The position numbers were made by a program, and so were the translations under genes. The notes below the pieces were generated by a model. It saw only the letters and a program-made list of their open reading frames with translations, searched no databases and was not told the DNA's origin. Below are positions 1 through 5,390 of a stretch of 10,175 nucleotides of DNA, one piece after another. Source of the DNA: CAYONM01 sp964405325 (lineage in GTDB: Bacteria; Planctomycetota; UBA11346). Positions within the stretch are counted from its first letter, which is position 1; each line of letters opens with the position of its first letter. The stretch covers positions 1 to 10,175 of the forward strand of contig CAYONM010000138.1 in NCBI GenBank assembly GCA_964405325.1, written 5' to 3'.

Positions 1-67
1 CTGCTGCCGGCAGCAGCGCGATGGTCAGCAACACGGCGACGCATCGGAACCGAGGGGAAGGGAACAT
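1..67 (-). CDS. 5' end of an exported-protein gene (runs off the window)
   Basis: Only the first 22 codons are inside the window. The minus strand reads AGGAG at 78-74, a 6-nt spacer, then ATG at 67-65, and translates to MFPSPRFRCVAVLLTIALLPAA. This is a classical signal peptide: a short basic n-region (R6, R8) followed by a hydrophobic core. The gene starts 64 bp after the TetR stop codon on the same strand, so the two could be co-transcribed. In many proteobacteria a TetR gene is followed by an RND efflux adaptor or an outer-membrane protein, and an exported N-terminus would fit that, but nothing here identifies the family. The export signal and start are well supported; the function is unknown. 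Confidence 0.7.
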   Translation of the reverse strand, partial: MFPSPRFRCVAVLLTIALLPAA

Positions 68-131
68 GGGATTCTCCTGATGGGTCCCTCAAACTACTTC
101 GATGAAACGAATCCAGCGATCCGTGCGGAGA

Positions 132-743
132 CTATGGGGACTCCGTGGGGATCATGCCCTGCATCACGATACGGAGCAATTGCTGACACACCTCCTCGAC
201 CGGCGCGACCGGCAAGGCGTGCCGACCGCCATGCCAGGCGCGAGCCAGACCGGTACAGGCCACATACAAGGCGAGCGGACTCAGATCGGCCCGTAGCACA
301 CCGCATTCCTGCGCCGTCTGGAGCCAAGGAATCAAAACCGCAGCGGCAGCATCTTCACCAGGCTCCAGCTCGCCAGGCTGCACCGCACACGCTTGCAGCA
401 GAAATTGCAGGTGCTGCGGCTGCTGCTCCAGAAAATGGAAGTAAGCGGTGAAAAGCTGACAGACATCATCGATGCTCTGCGGCGGTTCCGGCAGCAGCTC
501 CTGGATGGCCGCGCGGGTCTCGTCCTGATGCCGCACCCGCACCGCCGCCCAGAGGGCCTCCTTGCTGCCGAAATGATGTAGGATCAGCCCCTTGGAGACC
601 TTGGCCGCCGTGGCGATACCACCCAGCGAACTGCCGGCGAATCCGTCGTGCAGGAAAATCTCTTCTGCTACATCGATGATGATGGCGCGGGTACTCAGCG
701 CCTGTAATTCCCGTGAGGTGAGCTGCGGTGTGTCCTCTGTCAT
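132..743 (-). CDS. TetR/AcrR-family transcriptional repressor
   Basis: The 203-residue product has the usual TetR length and layout. An N-terminal three-helix DNA-binding domain spans about residues 15-65 and shows the family pattern AEEIF..GF..SSLGGIA..AKVSKGLILHHFGSKEALW. A helical ligand-binding/dimerisation domain follows, and its ligand cannot be read from sequence. I chose ATG at 743 because GAGG lies 7 nt upstream of it; GTG at 746, directly before, is an alternative with a shorter spacer. Two palindromic sites upstream (755-772 and 787-800) suggest autoregulation. The next gene on this strand (1-67) encodes an exported protein and may be a target, as in TetR-controlled efflux operons. 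The family call is secure; target and inducer are inferred. Confidence 0.92.
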   Translation of the reverse strand: MTEDTPQLTSRELQALSTRAIIIDVAEEIFLHDGFAGSSLGGIATAAKVSKGLILHHFGSKEALWAAVRVRHQDETRAAIQELLPEPPQSIDDVCQLFTAYFHFLEQQPQHLQFLLQACAVQPGELEPGEDAAAAVLIPWLQTAQECGVLRADLSPLALYVACTGLARAWHGGRHALPVAPVEEVCQQLLRIVMQGMIPTESP

Positions 744-754
744 CACGGATCCTC

Positions 755-772
755 GCTGACCGACCGGTCAGC
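755..772. promoter_or_regulatory. Proximal TetR operator candidate
   Basis: The sequence GCTGACCGACCGGTCAGC is a near-palindrome with 7-bp perfect outer arms (GCTGACC/GGTCAGC). It ends 12 bp upstream of the tetR-like start codon at 743. The core TGACC-N4-GGTCA recurs at 787-800. Position, symmetry and duplication make it the likely binding site of the adjacent TetR protein. Confidence 0.75.
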
Positions 773-774
773 GA

Positions 775-796
775 AGTATGTAGGACTGACCTATCG
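775..796 (-). promoter_or_regulatory. Possible minus-strand promoter of the TetR gene
   Basis: TTGACC at 801-796 matches five of six -35 consensus bases. CATACT at 780-775 matches four of six -10 bases, with a short 15-bp spacer; TACTTC at 778-773 gives a 17-bp spacer but a poorer match. The element sits between and over the two operator palindromes. Listed coordinates run downstream on the minus strand. Confidence 0.4.
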
Positions 797-800
797 GTCA
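787..800. promoter_or_regulatory. Distal TetR operator candidate overlapping a -35 element
   Basis: TGACCTATCGGTCA repeats the TGACC-N4-GGTCA core of the proximal site, centre to centre 30 bp, about three helical turns. On the minus strand it overlaps TTGACC (801-796), a good -35 hexamer. A weak -10 such as CATACT (780-775) follows. A repressor bound here would block promoter recognition for the TetR gene. Confidence 0.7.
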
Positions 801-814
801 ACTGAAAGAAAGGA

Positions 815-831
815 GGCGCTTCCCTCAGAGC
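815..831. repeat. 17-bp dispersed repeat tip
   Basis: GGCGCTTCCCTCAGAGC differs at one base from GGCGTTTCCCTCAGAGC at 9458-9474. A related inverted version, GCTCTGGGGGAACGCC, is at 9536-9551. Three occurrences in 10 kb, all outside genes, indicate a small repeat family. Confidence 0.6.
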
Positions 832-1214
832 CCCCGCCGGGCCCTACGGGCCGGCGGCGAACAGCCAGGAACTCCTGCTTCCCGGCGCATGGTCTTTTTG
901 GCAAAATATCTGATCCTTCCATGTCCAATCGACACGGTGGCGACGTGAGTTCTTGGGAAGGGGGCATTGCCCCCTCGCGCCTCCGGCGTACACCCCTGGC
1001 GCGGACCGCAGGTCCTCGGTCGGCCGGGCTCGCCTGGCGGGCACCGAGACCGGGCAGCAGGCAGTTGCTCGGTCTCGGTCCACAGTTGCAACTCGCCTGC
1101 GCCCTGCGCCCCAGCGCTCCAGGCGAAAGCATGGAAAGCCTGTGCCGTCAAGGCCTCTGCCACCGCATCCGCCTGCCCGGCGGCAAGCCACCCTTGCCAT
1201 TGCCAATACTGCAT
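825..1214 (-). pseudogene. Possible remnant ORF, unrecognised
   Basis: The minus strand from ATG 1214 encodes MQYWQWQGWLAAGQADAVAE and continues to about residue 54 (ending near TETEQLPAARSR) with protein-like composition: Ala/Leu/Gln-rich and amphipathic. Beyond that the frame is rich in Arg, Pro, Gly and Cys and reads through the hairpin region to a stop at 825, typical of non-coding GC-rich DNA. No convincing Shine-Dalgarno sequence precedes the ATG. It could be the start of a small gene cut off by repeat DNA, or a chance ORF. I do not recognise any family. Confidence 0.2.
1043..1079. repeat. Perfect 10-bp inverted repeat (hairpin)
   Basis: ACCGAGACCG at 1043-1052 is exactly inverted as CGGTCTCGGT at 1070-1079, with a 17-bp loop that can pair further internally (AGCA/TGCT). 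No T-run follows on either strand, so an intrinsic terminator is not indicated. It may be part of a decayed repeat element. Confidence 0.55.
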
Positions 1215-1267
1215 ACCATGAGATTAACAGGCAGCCAAGCGATGCTAGACCAAGACTCGCCTCCGGA

Positions 1268-1291
1268 CGAGAACATGGTACCATCGTCTCG
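1268..1291. promoter_or_regulatory. Quasi-palindrome upstream of cnoX
   Basis: A 24-bp symmetrical site has a perfect 10-bp core, ATGGTACCAT (1275-1284). The core is flanked by mispaired AC/CG and then by perfect CGAGA/TCTCG arms. It ends 24 bp before the cnoX start codon. It could be an operator or a hairpin in the 5' leader; no regulator can be assigned. Confidence 0.4.
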
Positions 1292-1315
1292 ACCAAGTAC
1301 TGAGAGGATACGAGC

Positions 1316-2143
1316 ATGCAAACCACCGTAGCGATCAGTCAGGAGGACTTCAGCCGCTGCGTGATCGACGAAAGCCATCAGCGGCCGGTGCTGGTCGACT
1401 GCTGGGCCGCCTGGTGTGGCCCCTGCCAGCAACTGAAGCCGGTTTTGGAAAAGCTCGCCGAGAAACTGGATGGCCACCTGCTGTTGGCGACCATCGACAC
1501 CGAAGCCGAACCCGATCTGGCCCGCCAGCTCCAGGTCAGCTCCATTCCCGACGTCCGTCTGTACCACCATGGCAAGGAGGTCGACCGCTTTCTCGGCTTC
1601 CGTCCCCTGGATCTGATCATGGAATTCGTCGGGCCACATCTGCCCAGCCCTGCCGATGAGATCGTCCAGAAGGCCGAGCAAGCCCTGGCAGAAGGGCACT
1701 CCCTCCAAGCCGAGGAACTGTCGGAGCGGGCGGTCAAGACAGACAAGACCAATATTCGCGCCTGGAAGGCGCGCATCCGGATCGCGGTAATCCGAGCGGA
1801 TATCATCGCGGCTCGCGTCAGCCTGAGCCACCTGCGCCAACTGCCCGGCGGCGCAAAAGCGGCCGAAGCCCTGGAACCCATGGTCCAGGCCACCGAAGAA
1901 CGCTTCGAACTGGCCAATGTCGATCACGACAGCATCGACGGCCTGTATGGCAAAGGCTTGAGCTCCATGGTAAAGGAGGACTGGGAAACAGCCTTGGATT
2001 GTTTCCTGGAACTGGTCCAGCGCGACCGCCAGTACCGCAGTGGCAAGGCCCACCAGCACATGCTGCATATTTTCCTGTTGCTGGGCAAAGGCCATCCACT
2101 GGCCGAGCGGTTTCGGAGCAAGTTGGCCGTGGCTTTGTATTGA
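1316..2143 (+). CDS. cnoX: CnoX/YbbN-like thioredoxin-TPR co-chaperone
   Basis: The 275-residue cytoplasmic protein has an N-terminal thioredoxin fold (about 1-108) and a helical TPR-like C-terminal half (about 110-275). This is the architecture and roughly the length of Escherichia coli CnoX (YbbN, about 284 aa). The active site is WCGPC, with cysteines at 34 and 37, and the conserved cis-proline is in SSIP (P78). Family members hold unfolding proteins during oxidative (bleach) stress and pass them to GroEL or DnaK. E. coli CnoX lacks the second redox cysteine, whereas the complete CxxC here should also permit thioredoxin-type reductase activity, as reported for Caulobacter CnoX. GAGAGGA ends about 8 nt before the ATG and supports the start. 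The gene stands alone, between a gene-poor block and the thuA-like operon. Confidence 0.9.
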   Translation: MQTTVAISQEDFSRCVIDESHQRPVLVDCWAAWCGPCQQLKPVLEKLAEKLDGHLLLATIDTEAEPDLARQLQVSSIPDVRLYHHGKEVDRFLGFRPLDLIMEFVGPHLPSPADEIVQKAEQALAEGHSLQAEELSERAVKTDKTNIRAWKARIRIAVIRADIIAARVSLSHLRQLPGGAKAAEALEPMVQATEERFELANVDHDSIDGLYGKGLSSMVKEDWETALDCFLELVQRDRQYRSGKAHQHMLHIFLLLGKGHPLAERFRSKLAVALY

Positions 2144-2149
2144 TGCTAT

Positions 2150-2210
2150 CGTCAGAGGGGGCTCGGCCCGCCAGTCCGGCCCGGACCTTGCTCGAAACCG
2201 ATCTCTGACG
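2150..2210. repeat. Inverted repeat enclosing a dispersed 22-bp repeat, 3' of cnoX
   Basis: CGTCAGAG (2150-2157) is exactly inverted as CTCTGACG (2203-2210). The enclosed segment holds a 22-bp unit (2167-2188) that recurs with one mismatch at 7742-7763, after the sulfatase gene. The unit contains the small symmetric motif GTCCGGCCCGGAC. It begins 7 bp after the cnoX stop, so it could fold at the transcript end, but no T-run follows. Confidence 0.5.
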
Positions 2211-2273
2211 GACCCGTCGTATGGAACACCACGCCGTCGGATTTTCAGATTCATTTCCGGCACTCGACCTGTC

Positions 2274-2301
2274 TTGCAACAGACGTGAGATTTGCTATCC
2301 T
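2274..2301 (+). promoter_or_regulatory. Sigma70-type promoter of the thuA-like operon
   Basis: TTGCAA (2274-2279) and TATCCT (2296-2301) each match four of six consensus bases and are separated by 16 bp. They lie 42 bp upstream of the ATG at 2343, and the expected start of transcription falls inside the palindrome at 2301-2318. Confidence 0.55.
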
Positions 2302-2318
2302 ATGCACGCGCGTGCATA
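2301..2318. promoter_or_regulatory. Perfect 18-bp palindromic operator candidate
   Basis: TATGCACGCGCGTGCATA is a perfect palindrome with a central CG. It overlaps the last base of the -10 hexamer and covers the expected transcription start of the thuA-like operon, a textbook repressor position. LacI-type operators often have a central CG, but no LacI gene is in the window, and the site does not resemble the palindrome at the IclR gene. The cognate regulator is therefore unknown. Confidence 0.65.
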
Positions 2319-2342
2319 AATCACGCACGACAAGGAGCGAGC

Positions 2343-3008
2343 ATGAGCAAACGAGCCCTGATGATCTGGGGCGGCTGGGCCGGTCATGAGCCGGAAGCCT
2401 GCACCGAAATTTTCGCCACCCTGCTGCGTAAGGCCGGCCTGGAGGTCCAGATTGCAGACGACCTCGCCGTCCTCTGCGACGAATCGGCGATGCGCGATCT
2501 CGCCCTGATCGTCCCTATGTGGACCATGGGCAGCATCGACAAGGAACAGAGCCAGGCCCTGAAGCAGGCGGTCCGCGACGGCTGTGGCCTCGGCGGCTGG
2601 CATGGCGGCATGGGCGATGCTTTCCGGCAGGATGTGGGCTACCAATTCATGACTGGTGGCCAATGGGTGGTACATCCCGGCGGCGCCAATGTGACCTACA
2701 CGGTCAACATCACCGACCACCAGCATCCGATTACCGCCGGCCTACCGGATTTCCAGCTGACCAGCGAGCAATATTATATGCATGTCGACCCATCCAACCG
2801 GGTGCTGGCCACCACCACCTTTGCTGGTGATCAGGAAGCAATCGACTGGATTGCCGGTACGGTGATGCCCGTCGCCTGGACCCGGTCCTACGGCAAAGGC
2901 CGGGTGTTCTACAGTTCGGTCGGCCACATCGCCAAGGATTTCGACGAGCCCACCGCCCGCGAGCTGGTCCGACGCGGCCTGCTGTGGGCCGCCGGCGAGG
3001 AGTCCTGA
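2343..3008 (+). CDS. ThuA-like protein (trehalose-utilisation family)
   Basis: The 221-residue soluble protein carries the ThuA family landmarks in order. These are an N-terminal WGGW.GH, the central GGWHGGMGDAFR, a GGQWV.HPGG segment, then DHQHPITAGLPDF and EQYYMHVDP. Near the end is PVAWTRSYGKGRVFYSSVGH. The fold is related to the class I glutamine amidotransferase-like group. ThuA proteins are linked to metabolism of trehalose and related disaccharides through keto-sugar intermediates, but the exact reaction of this subgroup is not settled. The ATG at 2343 has AAGGAG 5 nt upstream; an earlier in-frame ATG at 2292 lies upstream of the palindrome and lacks a comparable site. One base separates its stop from the next gene, so they form an operon. 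Confidence 0.85.
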   Translation: MSKRALMIWGGWAGHEPEACTEIFATLLRKAGLEVQIADDLAVLCDESAMRDLALIVPMWTMGSIDKEQSQALKQAVRDGCGLGGWHGGMGDAFRQDVGYQFMTGGQWVVHPGGANVTYTVNITDHQHPITAGLPDFQLTSEQYYMHVDPSNRVLATTTFAGDQEAIDWIAGTVMPVAWTRSYGKGRVFYSSVGHIAKDFDEPTARELVRRGLLWAAGEES

Positions 3009-3009
3009 G

Positions 3010-4062
3010 ATGCGCATCGGCGTTATTGGTTGTGGTAATATTTTCGACAAAGCCTATGTCCCCGGTGCAAAAAAATACGACATCAACCTGGCCGTACTGG
3101 CGGACCTGGACCAGGAACTGGCCCGGAGCAAGGCCAATGAACACGGCATCCCCCGAACCTGCAGCGTCGATGAACTGATCGCGGATCCGGACATCGATGG
3201 TATTTTGAACCTGACCATCCCCGGCGCGCATTACGACATCGACAAACGCGCCCTGGTCGCCGGCAAACACGTCTATTCGGAAAAGCCCCTGGCCATCACC
3301 GAGGCCGAGGCCGATGAGTTGCTGCAGCTGGCCGCGTCGCAAAAATGTCAACTTGGTTGCGCTCCCGACACCGTGCTCGGTGCCGGCATCCAGACCGCCC
3401 GACGAGCGGTGGACGAGGGTCGCATCGGCAAGGTGTTCGGTGGCATCGCCTGTCTGGCCGCGGCCGGCCACGAGAGCTGGCACCCGAGCCCGGCCTTCTA
3501 TTACCAAGCCGGCGGTGGCCCGGCCTACGACATGGGGCCCTACTACCTCAGTGCCCTGGTCACCCTCCTGGGCCCGGTGCAGCGGGTCTGCGCCCACGCC
3601 TCGCGGCATCGCACGGTGCGCCAGATTGCCAAGGGACCGCTGGCCGGACAACACATCGACGTCGAGATCGACACCCATCTGGCTGGCCTGCTGGAATTCA
3701 CCGGCGGCGTCATCATCCAGGTCCTGTTCAGCTTCGAGACCTGGAAGCACACCCTGCCGCGCATCCAATTGTTCGGCACCGAAGCGAGTCTGAACGTGCC
3801 TGACCCGAACGGCTTCGCCGGCCCGGTCAGCATCATGGGCGGCGGCAAGGACGAGGAGCTGACGGTGGACGAGGACTGCGGCTGTCGTGGCCTGGGCCTG
3901 CGCGACCTGATCGACGCTCAGAAAGCGGGCCGCCGTCCCCGCGCCAGCGGCGAGATGGCGGCGCACGTGCTGGCGGTGATCTGCGCCCTGCATCGCGGTG
4001 CTGACGCTGGCTGGCAGACCATCGACCGACCATGCGAACGGCCGGAGGCGATGCCGGAGTGA
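3010..4062 (+). CDS. Gfo/Idh/MocA-family NAD(P)-dependent oxidoreductase
   Basis: The 350-residue protein starts with a Rossmann fold (GVIGCGNIF, residues 4-12). The sugar-dehydrogenase signature EKP follows, with its conserved lysine at 92. The C-terminal alpha/beta domain is of the usual family type. At the catalytic D-x-G-x-H motif this protein has DMGPY (D174, Y178), so the usual histidine is tyrosine, followed by YLSALV. Members oxidise or reduce a hydroxyl or keto group of sugars, inositols or their acids. GAGGAG in the end of the thuA-like gene serves as ribosome binding site, and the start is one base after its stop. ThuA-like and Gfo/Idh pairs resemble the ThuAB arrangement of rhizobia, but substrate identity is inference. 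A MITE-like insertion lies 43 bp downstream. Confidence 0.88.
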   Translation: MRIGVIGCGNIFDKAYVPGAKKYDINLAVLADLDQELARSKANEHGIPRTCSVDELIADPDIDGILNLTIPGAHYDIDKRALVAGKHVYSEKPLAITEAEADELLQLAASQKCQLGCAPDTVLGAGIQTARRAVDEGRIGKVFGGIACLAAAGHESWHPSPAFYYQAGGGPAYDMGPYYLSALVTLLGPVQRVCAHASRHRTVRQIAKGPLAGQHIDVEIDTHLAGLLEFTGGVIIQVLFSFETWKHTLPRIQLFGTEASLNVPDPNGFAGPVSIMGGGKDEELTVDEDCGCRGLGLRDLIDAQKAGRRPRASGEMAAHVLAVICALHRGADAGWQTIDRPCERPEAMPE

Positions 4063-4375
4063 ACCTGGCGGGACTGTTGCGATAGCGCTCGCTCGTGTTT
4101 CTACTGGGCACCTCTATAAACTCAGGTCGAGCCAGGCGCAGACGATTTTTGATCCTGCCAAGGCGCTGGGGCCGAAGGAATAGCAGGACTATTTCGTAGT
4201 TCCAGCAACGCAGGCAGGGCCGGAAAGCGCAAGTCTGGCGAAGTGCCTGAGTTTTTAGAGGTGCCCTACTATGAAAAGACTGGTATTTGGCACACGAGCG
4301 GGCAGGTCGTCTCCGCACCCTAACCGTCAGTGCGCCCCTTCGCGGTTCATAACGTCGCTCTGGCGTGCTCCGGGT
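4063..4375. other. Convergent intergenic region holding a MITE-like insertion
   Basis: Two genes converge on this 313-bp region. More than half of it is the 161-bp element at 4106-4266, described separately. In the remainder (4063-4101 and 4271-4375) I see no gene and no clear intrinsic terminator. Confidence 0.6.
4106..4266. mobile_element. MITE-like element with 21-bp inverted ends and 4-bp target duplication
   Basis: The left end (4106-4126, starting GGGCACCTCTATAAACTC) and right end (4246-4266, ending TTTTTAGAGGTGCCC) are inverted copies of each other with 20 of 21 bases identical. TACT flanks the element directly on both sides (4102-4105 and 4267-4270), as expected of a target-site duplication. 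The 119-bp interior has no ORF of note and contains a small hairpin, GGAATAG/CTATTTC at 4177-4195. The terminal sequence and 4-bp duplication resemble IS5-family insertion sequences, so it is probably moved by a transposase encoded elsewhere; that family assignment is from memory and moderate. Confidence 0.85.
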
Positions 4376-5266
4376 CTATTTTAATCCCAAATCGGCCCGA
4401 CGGGTTTCATCCTCAAGCCGATTGTGCTGCCAGTAGGGATCCATGATGCGGTGGGTCTTGACCGCGGTGGTGACCGCATCGCCCTCGCGTTCCTGCCAGC
4501 CTTCGATAGTCCAGGGCATGCCGGGCCGATAGGCGATGCGCAGCTCGCGATCGATATCCGAATACTGCACCACCAATTGGCGCAAACCGGTCTCGGCATC
4601 GCTGACATGGCTGATGCTCGCTCTGGCCGGCGCAATGGAACGATGCTGGAAACGCCGAGTAAGCGCTCCGGGGATCAGAATCTGCTCGCCACTGGTTATC
4701 ACGTCCGGGTTCAAGCGCAGCTGCAACCAGAGCCCGTCCTCCAACTGGTGCCCGGCCAGACTGCGATCCTGGTCGCCCTCGCTCTGGAAATAGGAAAAGA
4801 GCCGGTATCGCCAAGCACCGTGGCGGCGATTCCACTGCTCAAACACGTGTCCACACCATTCCTGCACCGTCGTGGTATGCTTGAACAACACACCGGCATC
4901 GGCCGGATCCCAGCTCATGAACCCGCTGCTCATGACGTGGTAGGGATAGAGTCCTGTCACGAATTGCCGGGTGTGGTTCAATTTCAGCACCGGCGCCGCG
5001 TCTGCGGCATCGGGATCATCACTTTTGACCTGCTGATCGCGGCTGAAGGGTTCGGTGACGAAGATCAGTACCGCGTCACCGAGGCGCTCCGCACCATAGC
5101 GGGACTGCCGCAAGCGATAGCGGGTGATCTCCGCCCCGCGATGATACCAATAGGCCTCGAAGGCCTGCTGCTGCAATACCTGTCCCCGCTTGGACGGATC
5201 AGTCGGCAGTTCGGCAGCAGACAGCGGAGCCAGCAGGACGAGGCCACAGATGATGAGGCGAAGCAT
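4376..5266 (-). CDS. Exported protein of unknown function (often mislabelled as Maf-like)
   Basis: The 296-residue product opens with MLRLIICGLVLLAPLSAAEL, a signal peptide with likely cleavage near the SAA motif. No lipobox cysteine is present, so it should be soluble in the periplasm or outside. The mature part contains AFEAYWYHRGAEITRYRL, then LIFVTEPFSRDQQVK, VLKLNHTRQFVTGLYPYHVM, QEWCGH and YFQSEGDQD. I recall a family with these motifs in several phyla under the misleading name 'septum formation inhibitor Maf'; it has no resemblance to the real Maf nucleotide pyrophosphatases. No catalytic function can be assigned. AAGGAGA precedes the ATG at 5266, which decides this start over an upstream in-frame ATG at 5344. 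The gene is divergent from the IclR gene and may share its operator. Confidence 0.8.
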   Translation of the reverse strand: MLRLIICGLVLLAPLSAAELPTDPSKRGQVLQQQAFEAYWYHRGAEITRYRLRQSRYGAERLGDAVLIFVTEPFSRDQQVKSDDPDAADAAPVLKLNHTRQFVTGLYPYHVMSSGFMSWDPADAGVLFKHTTTVQEWCGHVFEQWNRRHGAWRYRLFSYFQSEGDQDRSLAGHQLEDGLWLQLRLNPDVITSGEQILIPGALTRRFQHRSIAPARASISHVSDAETGLRQLVVQYSDIDRELRIAYRPGMPWTIEGWQEREGDAVTTAVKTHRIMDPYWQHNRLEDETRRADLGLK

Positions 5267-5367
5267 GGGAATCTCCTTCAGCTGTCGCGCATCATGCCGC
5301 TGGGCGGCGCATGGCCAGCCAGGAGCCTGGTCAAGCTGCTGCAAGGCGAGCGCACCTTTACTTTTTT

Positions 5368-5383
5368 CGATACTATAGTATCG
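5368..5383. promoter_or_regulatory. Perfect 16-bp palindrome at the IclR promoter
   Basis: CGATACTATAGTATCG is a perfect palindrome flanked by T-runs on both sides. It contains TATAGT (5374-5379), five of six bases of the -10 consensus, readable on both strands because of symmetry. It ends 7 bp before the IclR start codon and 101 bp before the start of the divergent exported-protein gene. It is therefore a good candidate operator for IclR autoregulation and control of both directions. As RNA it would also form a stem followed by five U residues, but no plus-strand gene upstream needs a terminator. Confidence 0.65.
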
Positions 5384-5390
5384 TTTTTAT

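Larger units (their letters stand above)
804..1315. other. Gene-poor block with hairpins, upstream of cnoX
   Basis: No confident gene lies in this stretch of about 510 bp. It begins near a 17-bp repeat tip (815-831) shared with the element at 9458. It contains a strong GC-rich hairpin around 834-853 (CGCCGGGCCC, TAC, GGGCCGGCG). Another palindromic run is GGGGGCATTGCCCCC at 960-974. Further on are the perfect 10-bp inverted repeat at 1043/1070 and the quasi-palindrome just before cnoX (1268-1291). The minus strand from 1214 has a coding-like beginning that loses that character after about 50 codons (see separate entry). It looks like decayed or repeat-derived intergenic DNA. Confidence 0.6.

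Noticed and set aside
1148..2263. A 371-codon open frame on the minus strand opposite cnoX
   Set aside because: It is antisense to a well-supported thioredoxin/TPR gene, matches no family I know, and long antisense frames are expected in GC-rich coding DNA.
2731..3993. A 420-codon minus-strand frame opposite the ThuA-like and Gfo/Idh genes
   Set aside because: It is the antisense shadow of two genes with clear family motifs and has no recognisable domain.
5368..5390. Reading the 16-bp palindrome plus T-run as an intrinsic terminator
   Set aside because: The stem is AT-rich and no plus-strand gene lies upstream; its place next to the IclR start fits an operator/promoter better.
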